Source: Pocillopora verrucosa (taxonomy: Eukaryota > Cnidaria > Anthozoa > Scleractinia > Pocilloporidae). From it: a stretch of 64,000 nt of DNA. The stretch covers positions 17,503,598 through 17,567,597 of the forward strand of contig NC_089321.1 in NCBI RefSeq assembly GCF_036669915.1, in the 5' to 3' direction. Below, in pieces: positions 38,629 to 50,318 of this stretch (its first letter is position 1; each line of letters begins with the position of its first letter). The notes below the pieces were generated by a model, which saw only the letters and a program-made list of their open reading frames with translations, ran no database searches and had not been told where the DNA came from. The position numbers and the translations under genes were made by a program.

Positions 38629-40687
38629 CACAATTCAACTCTTGCCTTCAAGCTAAACTACTTGATATGAAACATCGCTCGCTTGATTTTGAAAAGCGCG
38701 CCCATAAGGATTCCATGCAGAGACTGACAGAGTTGAATATTTCGTTTGATTAACGAACATCTATTAAATTCCCAATTAGTTTGCTCTCTGCTGCAGTATT
38801 TTGAATTCGGTGCTGTGCTTTACCGAAAGAGACTGGATAAAAGATTCAAGATTTCACTCTCACCTTTTAACTGGCAGACTTCTCGTTCGAAAATAATTCC
38901 CGCCAACAATTCAGTCCCAAGAGACTTTGCGAGCTAAAAAAGCGCGGAAAGTTTGAGTAGCGCTGTTTCTGTCACGTCGCAAGCCAGAAAAAGTTGATGT
39001 TTGCAGAGAAACGTCGCTGAAATAGCCATAATTACCACGGTAGGTCTCACAAATATAACAATCATTTGCTGCGATGAGTGTGCCGTCCAAGTTTTATGAC
39101 TTTGCGGATGACAGCGAAGCGCTACGTTTGTTTGCACAGCCAATAGTTTTTTTTTTGTCTTTTAATTTCTTTCGTTATATTTTCGGTAGAAGATGATTAC
39201 AAGTGTAAACTAGTGTCAATTATGTTTCTCATTTCGTTGTTTTTTTAAACGTGAGAATTAATCTGGATCAACAAAAGTTTACTTTAAGGAAAGTTTGAAG
39301 CACAAGCGTCACAAATTAGAAGGTCGTTAATCCAAATTGTTATTTTATTGAATTGTTGGCTGTTCCTGTTTACTCGAACTCTATTATAATTCTAAACAAA
39401 ACTTTTATGGCTTGAGTGGGGAAAAAGGTATAGACATGCGGAGTTTATTGTTGGATGATATTTTCCCGTAAAGTTCATCAGTAATTAAGCCTCCAATTCA
39501 TTTACTTGACCAAGTTTTCCGGCCCTGGTGTTTTTTCAAACACATCAAATGGGTAAGTGGCAAGCTATTACAGGCTCGAGAATTTGTTTGGATAAGTAAA
39601 TACTACTTTAGTGACTTATAGGTTCTCATTCATTTTACAAATTTTGAACAGAAGTTGGTAGATAAATTGTGCCACTAAACTAACAAAACACAATAACTAA
39701 AATTGTTGATGGAAACTTTGAATTTATGATTTCAGCTTGTGTCTGAAGACGGGTAATATTTCTACGATGAGTGTTGTGGATGGTTTCATGGAGGATGTCT
39801 TTTTGTATCAATATGTTAAAATTGCTTTGGTAAGTAACTGTAAATCTGTGTAACTATACTTCCAATATTTTGCCAGAAGCTCTAGTTTTTAGTGATTCAA
39901 CAGACGTTTTGTGGCTCTGGTGTAGTTTAAATGGATAAATTACTCGAAGGAATTGTCAAAGTGCTTTAATTGCATGTGTAACATGTAAATTTCTACTAGC
40001 AGTGTTCTCCAAAATATTATAACAAAAACCTTTATTTGTGTTCTGAGAAGTGTAACGAGAGTGATGGCTGCCTTTAATAATCAATTAGGCTAGCAGAGCT
40101 AGGCAGGCAAGTAAATTTATGTATTTAAAAAAAATAGTACACTGCTGGTTTGTGGGATGTCAAAACTTGTTACTTTCACACAAGAGACGGAAAAAAAATA
40201 AAAGAAAAATACAGACGTAAACGAGGATGGAAAAAGTGATCAAATGTGGATGATTACAGCTTAAAACTTTCAACTTATTGCATTATCTAGAAAGGTTAAT
40301 ATCATAATGTAAACAGAATGGTGAAGCTAATCAAAATTAAAATGTGAAAAATAGCAGTACAATCAAATATCTTTATTAGAACTCTCTGATGGGGATCTTC
40401 CTACGTCATTACAACAATGATTAAAAAGATTCTCATGAGAAAAATAATTTACTCTACATTACATATGTAAAATCTGACATAAACAAGATGTCAACTGCCA
40501 GACAAAACTCTATAAAGGGATAAATTTCTACATACAAAACTCTCTAGATGGTGATTCCTTGTGTTGTGTTTAAAAGTTAAAAAAAGAAATGATGGCTGTA
40601 TCTACAGATAACTAACAAACTAAAAGTGAAGGCTATATGTCAGATGTTACATGAACATGAAGGTCAGAAATAAATTTGGTTGGTGAG
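38629..40687. other. Intergenic region upstream of the kinase
   Basis: Possibly a bidirectional promoter. An ATG at 39075 on the plus strand opens a short reading (MSVPSKFYDFADDSEALR) that looks protein-like, but it runs into a T-rich stretch without a clear donor, so I do not call a gene. The rest is AT-rich with no recognisable element. Confidence 0.3.
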
Positions 40688-41393
40688 TTATCTATTGGTT
40701 TCACAGTTTTTTGTAAAGGTGCTTGAATTAGACCACCTTTCACTTTTCAAAATCTCTGGAATGTTTAGTCTTTTAGCGTTACAGAAGAATGTAGATGCAG
40801 CTCTGCTGCTATGGGCAGAATAATTTGTTATGTCCATGCCATATGTTACACAGAGTATCCACATGGTTTTAGGTTTTCCACATGTATTCTTTACCAAGTG
40901 AACATAAGATTATCCTCACAACTTTTTTATTGCTAGGTTCTCTCTAGCACAAGGTTTTTTTTCTTATGTCATATGACATCTACCAGGATGTCCAGTCCTT
41001 TCTATGTGAACGCCTGACACTTAACATAAATTCCTCTATGAAACAACGTGATTTCACTACTTAACATATAATTCAAATACTTGTTTAAATTAATTCATCT
41101 GGAGATGATCTCCTTAGACACAGAGGAAAATTGCTTGGCAGAGCCAAGTATTAATCAAGAGGTATCTTCTGATTCTACTTTGTTTGTTCCAGAGAGTCTG
41201 TTGGGTATTCTACTACACAAAATTTCTTGTCATGTTTAAAGGCAACTAGATCTTTGGGTGCTAAATGTCTTTTGGGTATAGTTTTCTTCAATTTCTCCAG
41301 GACCATTACTCTGAATCTATCCTCCATGTCATGAGTATAGTTTATGTCAAAGTTGTGAACTGTTTGGCATTGCTGTCCAGTGAGGCATAACAA
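40688..41393 (-). pseudogene. Tyrosine recombinase fragment (DIRS/Ngaro- or Crypton-type element)
   Basis: Two open pieces on the minus strand in N-to-C order. 41393-41175 contains CLTGQQCQTVHNFDINY, as in the core of eukaryotic tyrosine recombinases. 40897-40688 contains YSAHSSRAASTFFCNAK, the H-x-x-R box, then an SERWSNSSTF stretch near where the catalytic Tyr should follow. The expected Tyr after STF is replaced (TKNCETNR). The link between the pieces is broken by stops. No terminal repeats found. A dead remnant. Confidence 0.65.
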
Positions 41394-43449
41394 CAGTGTA
41401 ACAATTAGCTATTCAGCAAAAGAAATGACAGAATACTGGAACAAGAAGAGCTCAAACATATATTATCTTCAAAAGCACATGGTTACAAAACAAAAGCTAT
41501 GGGGGGGGGGGGTACATACAGGATACTACACATGTCACCCAACATGTCACGAACATAGTGAGGTTTAAAATGAGATCCTAGAGTGGCAGCCAGGCTGAAG
41601 ATAAGGAAAGAGTCTGCCAGCTAAGATCATAAATGAGCAGGCTTAAAAAGAGATCTAGTTTCTTGATTTTGTTCTGGTCTTTTGTAACCCTGGTTGAAAA
41701 ACAGCCTGCTACACCTGTTTCTCAGCTGGCAGCTGGCACATAGTGAAAAACTGTGGTAGTAAACTTAACACTAAGCACAACTTTTGCATCCCAATTTCTG
41801 CTATGGGAGGAGATGGCTTTCAATAAAAAATTCCTTGAAAGCATCAAATGACTAAAGGATGCTCTCTAAATTTCTCCTTGTCATGTAACACAAGTCTGAT
41901 GAAAGCTCTGAATATGGAGTATTTATAGCACTTTAACCTAAGCCATATTTGTACAATGTGTGACTGAGGCAGGTTCTGATGTTGTTATTTGAACAACGAG
42001 ACAGACTTATAGCCACAAATAAATTTATTTATTCAGGGAAGTACAAGAAAAGAAAAGGGTGATTGCAAGCTAAAAGAAATAAATAACAAATAGCAAATCA
42101 CTAACAAATAATTTACAATAAAATAATTAAAATAAAACAACCAGAAAAAGTACAATAGATTGTCATGGAAATGCACTAAATTTAATAAACAAGACAATTT
42201 CAAAGTATTGCATGACAGAACAGTGATCATTGTGTGGCACTTAATAAAATACTTATCCTCTTATCCAAACATGACTATTGAATAGTGAGCTATTTTTAGA
42301 ATTAAACATGAAATAACCGAAAACAAGTAAATACTGATAAAACAGTAGCTCAGAACAACATAATATTAAATAAAACTAATCTCAATAGCATTTTCATATT
42401 TTCCTTTTGACATAAAACTAGGAAAACTGGCAACATATTCTGTGACAGGACAACATCTGTCATTACTGATGAACTAAACAATGAAAACTACAATGAAATA
42501 ACTGATTTCACCAATGAACTCCGCCTACTACAGTGTTGTATAACATGTTTAGTGAATGAAAGGTACAGGTTAATACAATGTTCTGAAAGCTGACTACACT
42601 CTACACAAATTTTGAACATGAATCAAGTAAGGATTCAAGCAAAGACTAGACAATTGGATTGAGATAAGTACATATGAACTGTATTATTCTTGAACTTAAA
42701 CTCTAAGACGTAATAACAAAGTCAAATGTGACATACCAAATCCTTAGTCAAATAGGTCACCAACTTGCAGTTACAATGGAGTTACTTTCTGTGACCAAGA
42801 GGTCCTGAACTTGTAAGTGCAGGTCTTGACACTCTGAACTACTGAATTAAACTAACTGTACTTCTTTTAGAAGGAATCAAACAATAGCTGGAAATTCTTA
42901 TGATTTTGAAGCTAGGCATGATAGTGTGACATACAGGAAATTTATGATGCACATCCTGTGTGTATGATGATTTGATTATCAATCGGAAATAGTTTCTGCA
43001 GAAGTAACTCTAAAACTATGACAAAAATGTCATGCATTTTGTGAGCCTGGCCACAAATGAAACTAGAAATTCAATGCCATTGTTCGTTCAGGTATGATTT
43101 AGTCCCATGTGATATGGGAGATTGATTCTGTAACTTGCAGTTGCATTGATAACTGAGTGGCCATTGATATTTGCTCGTCCTCTTTTCCAGTTGTGGGAGG
43201 CAAATTCATTAAACTTAAACTTTCTGTTCAGGTATGATTTAGTCTCATGCGAAATGAGATATTGATTCTGTAACTTGCAAGGTAACCTCCTAGGGTCTCT
43301 TTAGCTGCTGATAGATTGCATGGTTTTTCTATGCACTACTCTTCATGTTAAGATTTTGTTCCATTCAGAGATGAACCATTCTTCTCGTCAGAAGTGAGGA
43401 GTTCTTTTGCTACATGAGACCTGGCATTTTTGTGGATCGTGTAGTATCG
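41394..43449. other. Gene-free stretch before the first Gypsy element
   Basis: AT-rich, no ORF with recognisable content. It holds a G-run (41501-41512) and a 54-bp direct duplication (43086-43139 and 43226-43279, gttcaggtatgatttagtc to attctgtaacttgca) with a few differences. Confidence 0.4.
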
Positions 43450-43454
43450 GGTTC

Positions 43455-43566
43455 TGTAGTATTGGGCGAAGAAGAAAGGAGACTTTAAGTAAACACAAGC
43501 TAGCATGAGGTTTATTCAAGATGACTGACCTTCAACCCAGCATGCAATGTAAAGCCTAATCCTACA
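43455..43566 (-). repeat. 3' LTR of the first Gypsy
   Basis: 112 bp, TGTAG...CTACA, flanked outside by GGTTC. Unusually short for a Gypsy LTR. Confidence 0.9.
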
Positions 43567-44260
43567 TCTCCCCCTAAAGGGGAAAGCTATGTAAATACAA
43601 CAAACAAACAACAAGAGGAATAATAATGACAAATCAAAATGTTCATGTGAAGTACTGAGGCCTCACAGTTCTTCCTGACCAAGTTGTCAGGACTGCAGGG
43701 TTTGGACTTTTTGTGGAGGTATGCACTCTTCCAGTGTCATTCGGAGAGTGGCTACTGGCACAGCTGTCTGGTGATGGGAGCACCTGCAGAGTCTGATGCC
43801 TCAGCAGAGTGCTGGGCACTGGCAATACTGGGGTGACTGGTACTGGTGAGGCAGGATTGACATCACCGACTGGCATAGCTGAGTGTTGTTCGGTCTCAGT
43901 GAGTTTTGCTGCAGCTACTAAGGCCGAGCGGTTTCTTTGGAGTGTACCCCTTTCTGTAGTGACAAGGTAAGATCAGGGTTTCTAAGTTTTCTCTTTCACC
44001 AGGCCATACTGAACTTGATCTCTTATCCAAACCCAGTCACCTGGTTCAAGTGTTGGCAGTTCCTTTGCTCTATGACGCTTGTCAAAGTTGCACTGTCGGT
44101 TTCTTCTACCAACTGGTGGCCTTTTATCTGCACATTAGGGTACAGTTGAGAAGGCCTCTACATCTTCAAGAAGCAGCTTATCTTCTAGCCTGGGCAGGCC
44201 AACAGGAGCACATGAGAGTGTATCTGCAGTGACTTGATGTTTTCCTGGTACATATTGGAC

Positions 44261-44497
44261 TTAATAGTTGTATCTCATAAGTCTCGGGTGGAAAGAAAGG
44301 ATATGGAGGGGCATCTTTGAGAATTCTGATGTATTCAGGAGTACAGTAAGTGGTTTGTGATCTGTTTCTAGGGAGAAAGAGATGCCGAGCACGTAATCAG
44401 AGAACCTCTCACCAGCCCTTGTTGTTACAAGGGCTTCTTTTTCAACTATGGCATAATGTTTCTCTGTGTCACTGAGAGATCTTGATGCATAACACAC
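44261..44497 (-). pseudogene. RNase H part of the first Gypsy pol
   Basis: Reads CYASRSLSDTEKHYAIVEKE, then a segment with the ETDHKPLTVLL motif, typical of Ty3/Gypsy RNase H after the connection domain. The first catalytic segment lies upstream across stops and a 15-bp hairpin (44518-44553). Confidence 0.75.
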
Positions 44498-44920
44498 TGG
44501 GCAGTGTTATTATTATTCTTATTTCAAGTTCATCATCCTGAACTTGAAATAAGACCACACCAAGTCCTGTGTTGGAAGCATCTGCTGAAATGATCGTTGG
44601 GCAGTTTGGACTGTCGGTGACACTCGTGCTTGCTTGATCTACTCAAAGGCTTTTTGCTGGGGTTTACCCCAAACCCAAATCCAAACACTTTTTGTGTAAT
44701 AATTGACAAAGGGGGTCACTGAGGTCAGCCAGGTGGGAAATAAACTTTCCAAGATGGTTTACCATCCCCATGAATCGCTGCATCCTGGTGACATCTGAAG
44801 GGACTGGGAATTGGGCCACAGCAGTGGTCTTCTGTGGGTCTGCGTGGAGTCCAGAGCTATCGATGATGTGAGCCAGGAATCGAATTGAAGATCATGAAAA
44901 CTCATGTTTGTCATGAAGGT

Positions 44921-45382
44921 TCAACCCAGCTTGTAGGTGGTGAAGAACAGCTTGTACGTGTTCATCATGTTCCGACTGGTCCACCCCATGAATGAGGACA
45001 TTATCCGTCTGACAGAGTGTCCCTTTAGTGCGTTGGGAGATCTCTGGGCGGAGCTGATACCAAATGGTAGTCTGTTAAAACAATAACATCCAAATGGTGT
45101 GACAAAGGTTGTGAGCAATTTTAATTTGTCATTCAAGGGAATCTGCCAAAACCCACTGTTGGCGTTGAGTTTGGAGAAGATCTTCCTGTCTCCAAGTTAA
45201 GCAAGGTTCTCATCCACTGAAGGCGTTGGGTGTATCTCATGTTGGACAGCTTTGTTAAGGTGAGTCAAGTCAACACAGATATGCACACTGCCATTTGGTC
45301 TAAGGACAGAGACAATACCTGCACACCTTTCAGTTGGCACTGTTGCGGGCAAGATCACTCCTTGCTGAAGCATTGTCTCCAT
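44921..45382 (-). pseudogene. Reverse transcriptase pieces of the first Gypsy
   Basis: 45382-45197 carries METMLQQGVILPATVPTERC then SVLRPNGSVHICVDLTHLNK, RT motifs 1-2. 45136-44921 carries TPFGCYCFNRLPFGISSAQ, the motif before the catalytic YADD region. They are separated by stops. Part of the catalytic palm is lost. Confidence 0.75.
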
Positions 45383-45846
45383 CTGACTTTTTACTTTTGG
45401 AATCAGTGGATGGGGAATCTTTCTTGGATTGTAGAGACAGAAAGGCTTAGCTTCAGGGTGAAGTGTTATGTGGCATTCACACCTATCTGTGCAGGCAAGT
45501 AGTTCTTATCACTGCCAATCTCACCAAGGAAGTGTATGTATTCTTCCTCTTCTTCTTCTACTGCATGTACCTTTCTTGAATAAGGTTTCTTGCTGAGACA
45601 GACAAAATGGAAATGGCCCTTTTTGTTGCAGTTACTACAAATAGTGTCTCAAGCTGGGTACTACTTCCTGTCATGGTTCTGGCGTCCACACCAAAAACAG
45701 GGACTGTCATTCTTGGAGGGCTCTTTCATGAATCCTTTGTTTCAGTTACGTACAGGTTGGTTGTTTGTTGCCTTTTGCTTGTTGTGAGAGCATGGCTGAC
45801 TAATGCAATCAACTTCATTTTGAGTTTCTACCCCACACACAATGGT

Positions 45847-46212
45847 TCAATTTTGTTTAATTGCTTTGGCTTGTCTGCTCATATGAGCAGCATCCGTGAA
45901 AGTGAGGTCAGATTTAGCTTGTAGGCGGTCAGACAGTGTATCATCGAGGACTCCAATAATAATTCTGTCGTCCCTTAGAGTTCTGTACTCACAATTTTTG
46001 GCAAGGCGGTGTAAGTCTTGAATAAAGGTGTCCATGGATTCACTGGGGTTTTGTCTTTGTCTATTGAACTGTGCTCGTTCAACGATAACATTCTGGCAGG
46101 CTGTAAAACAATCATTGAGGGCTGTTTTGACTTTGTCAAAGGAAGTAGTTGCTTCGTTTATGCTTAGCATTTTGACAATGTCAACTGCACAATAACACTC
46201 AATAACACTCAA
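45847..46212 (-). pseudogene. Gag fragment of the first Gypsy
   Basis: Contains FNRQRQNPSESMDTFIQDLH, then LAKNCEYRTLRDDRIIIGV, a pattern common in Gypsy gag proteins just before the zinc knuckle. It is truncated at both ends. Confidence 0.7.
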
Positions 46213-46418
46213 AATGTTGAAGCCATTTGGGCCACATGTCTGCTTGATTCAGGTTGTTCACTCCTTCGAACTTGCTTGGGAGTGGGAGAGAATTTACAGG
46301 CTGTGTAGGCTATATATGCGGATAAAGGGGTGGAGGTGGATTTTCAACTACAGGCGCATCTTCAAGTTGGACTCCATTCTGTTTTATGGCGTTGGAAGGG
46401 ATCCCACCACTGCCACCA

Positions 46419-46530
46419 TGTAGTATCAGGTGAAGAAGAAAGGAGACTTCGAATAAACACAAACTAGAACAAGGTTTATTCAAGATGATCGACCTTCAAC
46501 CCAGCATGCAATGCAAAGCCTAATCCTACA
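46419..46530 (-). repeat. 5' LTR of the first Gypsy
   Basis: 112 bp, same ends as the 3' LTR, followed outside by GGTTC. About 13 differences from its partner mark an old insertion. Confidence 0.9.
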
Positions 46531-46535
46531 GGTTC

Positions 46536-46718
46536 TTTCTGTTTGTTTTTCTTGTGGGTGTTGCACATGTCACATTTTGATTTTGAGTCCAGGTTAGTAG
46601 GTTGCAATGACCACTGAGTGGCCTGTCCAGGCCAGTAAAGGACATCACATGCCTTTCGCAAAAAACCCTTGAACCAGTGTGGCTTCAGGGTACTTTCTCC
46701 ACCAGGTATGACCTTCAA
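46536..46718 (-). pseudogene. Older Gypsy integrase zinc-domain fragment outside the LTR
   Basis: The minus strand reads LRKACDVLYWPGQATQW, then SKCDMCNTHKKNKQKEPVG: the H2C2 zinc-binding domain that precedes a Gypsy integrase core. It lies beyond the 5' LTR of the 43455-46530 element, so that element inserted into or next to an older Gypsy remnant. Confidence 0.6.
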
Positions 46719-47941
46719 CCTACTGAATTTTTATGTTAAAACATGTTAAACTAGAGAGGAGATTAGACCATTAGAGTGCACCAAAAGTTTAATTCAAGAG
46801 TAATCAAACACTGAACTTACAAATGGCCAATTGAAAGAATTGAGAATGAAAGCCAAATTAGGAGGAAAAAAGATCAGAAAAAATAACGCTGCAGTTTTAG
46901 GGCTTGGTTGTGTCACATAATAGCCATGCGTGTGATGTCGAATGCTAGAACCTTCTGAAATTTTATTATATTTCTTCACAACTTGTTCACTTGTGACTAC
47001 TTCATTGCCTCATTTTTTGTTGTTTACTATTGCATACTGGATGCATGTTTTTTTGCACCTTTATCCTGTCAAGTGGTGTTTCTTTTGATTGCCTGTTACA
47101 TGCTACTTCAAGCTGTATGTAATAGGTCCACCTAACAAATCTGTTAAGTTGTAGTTATCAAATTCTATACGTACAGTAAGTCTTACTAAAGAGACAAATA
47201 ACATCGTCTACCCAGTTGAAACAAAATAAAAGCAAGTCCAAAGTCCACAATAACACTTCAACTGATAAAAAATGGCTGGTTATCAGTCTCAAAATTCTAA
47301 CAATGGGTTAAAGCCTATAAGTACATTGGTATGGTTGTTCATGGACAGTGTTAGTCATTCAGGTACACTGGTAGTCATCTGTTGTGATGTAGTCTCTGGT
47401 GCTGATCAATACTGCTGTCATCTGAAGTTGATGCCAATTATTTGTTAGCTGGTTCTGCAGTTAAGTTAGGGTTGTTAGGCATGGCTGACTTGGGAATGTT
47501 GAGGTCATCCACCTGATCTGATTGAATGGGATAAATTGGTGACTAAGTCTTTTCAGATGCTGGCTATTTCTCCAGTACACCATTATATTCTTGGTCTCCA
47601 CCTTGTGTGGGCCAGTAGATGCACAGCCTTAATTTTCTTAGACAGAGCTCTTCCGAAAAGGGTAAGCATTGGATTGGTTTATTCTTCCGCTTTCGCTTCC
47701 GACTCCGACAATGCAGTTTTCACTAGATCGTAAGCGACGGAGTCATTAGTCATTGGGTGGAGCAGTCCTGGTTTGAGCACTTAGGGCAGGGTCATTGTAT
47801 AGTGTTCTTGGGCTTGTTTGGACAAAAAATTTACTATGTTATTATTATGTAAACACAAGTTTCTAAGTCAAAACTTTATATAGTATTTGTAAATTGATGA
47901 AATTACACATTTAGCCTCTTTCGAATTGTGGTGTCTTCGTC
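46719..47941. other. Gene-free stretch
   Basis: No supportable gene, RNA or element. Short ORFs here have no protein-like pattern I recognise. Confidence 0.4.
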
Positions 47942-48584
47942 CTAATATACTAAACAACTCGCTTCATAACAACAACATGTTTTTAATCGTTTGACCTCTC
48001 GAGACCACATGCTCCTACTACATATCCTATAATAATAAAAACAGTCACAATGAACATACAGGACACTACAGGAATCTGTTTGAATCTGTTTGCTAAATGG
48101 CAAATGAAACTTCTGTTTGAAGTTGCCACCAACCCTACACTTTTGGTCAATGCACTGTAGAGGAACAGCAGCAACCTTTGTTGTCTCCGCAGCCTTAATG
48201 ATATGATCAATCACAATTGTTCCCTTGAGATAGGGTAGCTGTTCTTTGTGCTTAACCAGAATTCTGAGTAGTGCATAGTAGTTAATGCTAGTTAGCAGTC
48301 ACAATGCGTATCTCTACAAGATGCCTGTTAACACTTCCCCTGAACTTTACATAATTCAGGACAAAGCCATTTTCTGATCGTTTCTTTCCTGAGAAGTTCA
48401 CTGTGAAATTGTTTCTTGCTATTACTTTGTAGCTCTTGCTGTAGTATACTGTCCCATTGATTTGACATTGTTTAAAAGACCACACCTTCCCCCAACTTAG
48501 TACTTCTCTTCTTAAATGGTCACACGGTCCACTCGGCTTGTGAGGGAGTCTCCGAGTTGTTGGAAATTTTCTCCATAGCTCCAA
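47942..48584 (-). other. Possible remnant of a transposon-encoded protein
   Basis: Two open readings on the minus strand (48584-48288 and 48214-47942) look protein-like: FKQCQINGTVYYSKSYKVI, then NFTVNFSGKKRSENGFVLNY, and PLQCIDQKCRVGGNF. I have an impression of similar uncharacterised coral proteins that occur in many copies, but no family name can be supported. Frames are broken between them. Confidence 0.25.
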
Positions 48585-48789
48585 TCACAAAGACCCCTGA
48601 TGCAATCTCTTCAGTTTTCGACCTGGAACACCAATCATACAGAACAAAATAGGGATATATATCAAATTCTTGCTGGCTTGTAAGAGAAAGGGTCAGTCAA
48701 ATAATCAAAAAAATATCAGGTGGCTATCTTGTGAGGCCTGAAAATTTAAATCAATTGCTGCCTCATCATTCATTTATTACTCTAAAACA

Positions 48790-49765
48790 AAGATTAGACA
48801 TTATTAATGGAATTAAAAAAGGTCAAGGTATTCATATAAACCAACAAAAACCCAGTTTGGAGGCTTTTTGATCACCACCCTTTTCAGGTGATTGACCAAG
48901 AAAAACTATCGGTATGGGAGCTTAATAAAACAAAAAAAAAAGGGAGAAGTCTTATTGCTAAGCAAAAACAGCCCATTCAATGGCATACCATTACTGGGAG
49001 CAATACTTTAAAACCCAAATTTTATAAAAACATACTATTGAGCAACTACGATTTAATGAAATGATGTGAATATTTGAAAATACGAAGAACAAGTGTGTTA
49101 TCAAGAGATGGATTAATTCCACATAACCACAAGCAATCATTTATCTATAATTTAAATCCTTCTTATATGAGTAGATTACATTGGGTTGCTATATGTTAAA
49201 AATTGTATGATAAATTACTTTGATAGTTTTGGAATGCCACCCTTTGAAGAGATTGTTAACCATGCCAACAAAAAAAATTTGATACTATTACATCAAAACA
49301 ATCAAATTAAAAATTTAAGTACAACAACATTTGTTTATTTTTTATCGTACTTTTTAAATGAGAAATACAAAGGTGGAGCTGTTGATATCCACAAAATGAT
49401 TGGTGTGATCTCAAAACCCCATAAAAGGTTGGGTATTACCTGGAAATAACTACACAGGCCTTTAAAATAATCTTGAGAAAAAAATTGAAATATGATCCAA
49501 AAACAGGAGAAGTTCTTGGAAATGGCCCTCCAACAGGCAAAACAGATGCAATAGCAATGCAACACAATGTTGATTATTCTGTGTATAAAGATGATGAAAA
49601 ATGCAAAAAATATAGCAGATATATAAGTGATAAAAGGTTTATATGATTCACCTCATAATGAAAGACATTGGGGTCGTTGGTTGGCAAGAAATATGATCAA
49701 CTCAAAACAAAAACCTGGACTTGGTGTTAAAATGTCAAAAATGGGAAAAGCAATTAAGAGATAGT
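48790..49765 (+). mobile_element. Polinton (Maverick) fragment: decayed protease and PLA2-like protein
   Basis: 49020-49450 reads like the adenain-type cysteine protease of Polintons: SNYDLMK, SRDGLIPHNHKQSFIYNL, LHWVA with the catalytic His, and NYFDSFGMPPFEEIVNHA. The motif that should hold the catalytic Cys is now TTTFVYFLSYFLNE, so the Cys is lost. 49480-49765 resembles the Polinton phospholipase-A2-like protein (PPTGKTDAIAMQHN and a conserved WARWLARNMINSKQKPG-like end, here GRWLARNMINSKQKPGLGVK). Several stops and frameshifts. Not functional. Confidence 0.65.
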
Positions 49766-49949
49766 ATAAGTTGTCGATAACAATTTGCAGATTGATTACA
49801 TCGACTGATTAAGCGGAAAGTTACTCAGCACGTGATATTGTGAATCATATTGATGAAATATGGTAATCCGACATTGTTGAAATGTAACAGTTAAGTAAAT
49901 GGAATAAGTACCAAAGATGTATTCTCATGGTTTTAGACATGTTCAGCGA

Positions 49950-50318
49950 CTATGGATGAATTGTGTCATCGATTATTTCCAAATCTTTGTTACTGGTGTC
50001 AGTTCCACCATCTCCCATTATGGTGAAAAAGCGTGGCTGAGCATTATTCATTGTCTCCTTTTGATCCCGTTTCATCACCTCAGCAATCGCTTCTGTAAAC
50101 TCACGACATCTTTTGTCATTTAGATAAGTTTCTCCCAATGTAACACCATTCTTAACTTGAAGAATGCACAATTGATTGAAGTCTGAAAACGGTCTTCCGC
50201 TCTTAGCATTGTAATAGGTAGTACTATCTAGGTTCTTCTTATTAAGACTTCTAGTTCTAATATGTATTGGCGTTGCGTCTGGTACTTCTCTTGCTTTTTT
50301 CGCTTCTACACACCTCAC
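49950..50318 (-). pseudogene. hAT-like transposase / ZNF862-like fragment
   Basis: 122 open codons with YYNAKSGRPFSDFNQLCIL, LGETYLNDKRCREF and RFFTIMGDGGTDTSNKDLEI. The last is the conserved MGDG(S/G)TD segment around the first catalytic Asp of hAT-related transposases and domesticated ZNF862/KIAA1586-like proteins. Only this N-central part is present. Confidence 0.6.

Larger units (their letters stand above)
43455..46530 (-). mobile_element. Ty3/Gypsy LTR retrotransposon, full-length but decayed
   Basis: Bounded by 112-bp LTRs (43455-43566 and 46419-46530, about 88% identical, starting TGTAG and ending CTACA) and a perfect 5-bp target duplication GGTTC (43450-43454 and 46531-46535). Minus orientation: a polypurine tract (AGGGGGAGA) abuts the 3' LTR at 43567, and a primer-binding-like TGGTGGCAGTGG follows the 5' LTR. 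Internal order on the minus strand: gag remnant (46212-45847), RT pieces (45382-45197, 45136-44921), RNase H (44497-44261, ETDHKPLT) and an integrase C-terminal tail (about 44150-43643). The integrase catalytic core is missing. At 3.1 kb it is about half the normal size. Confidence 0.85.

Noticed and set aside
39075..39140. First exon of a gene divergent from the kinase (MSVPSKFYDFADDSEALR)
   Set aside because: Protein-like for about 23 codons, but no splice donor and no downstream exon could be found.
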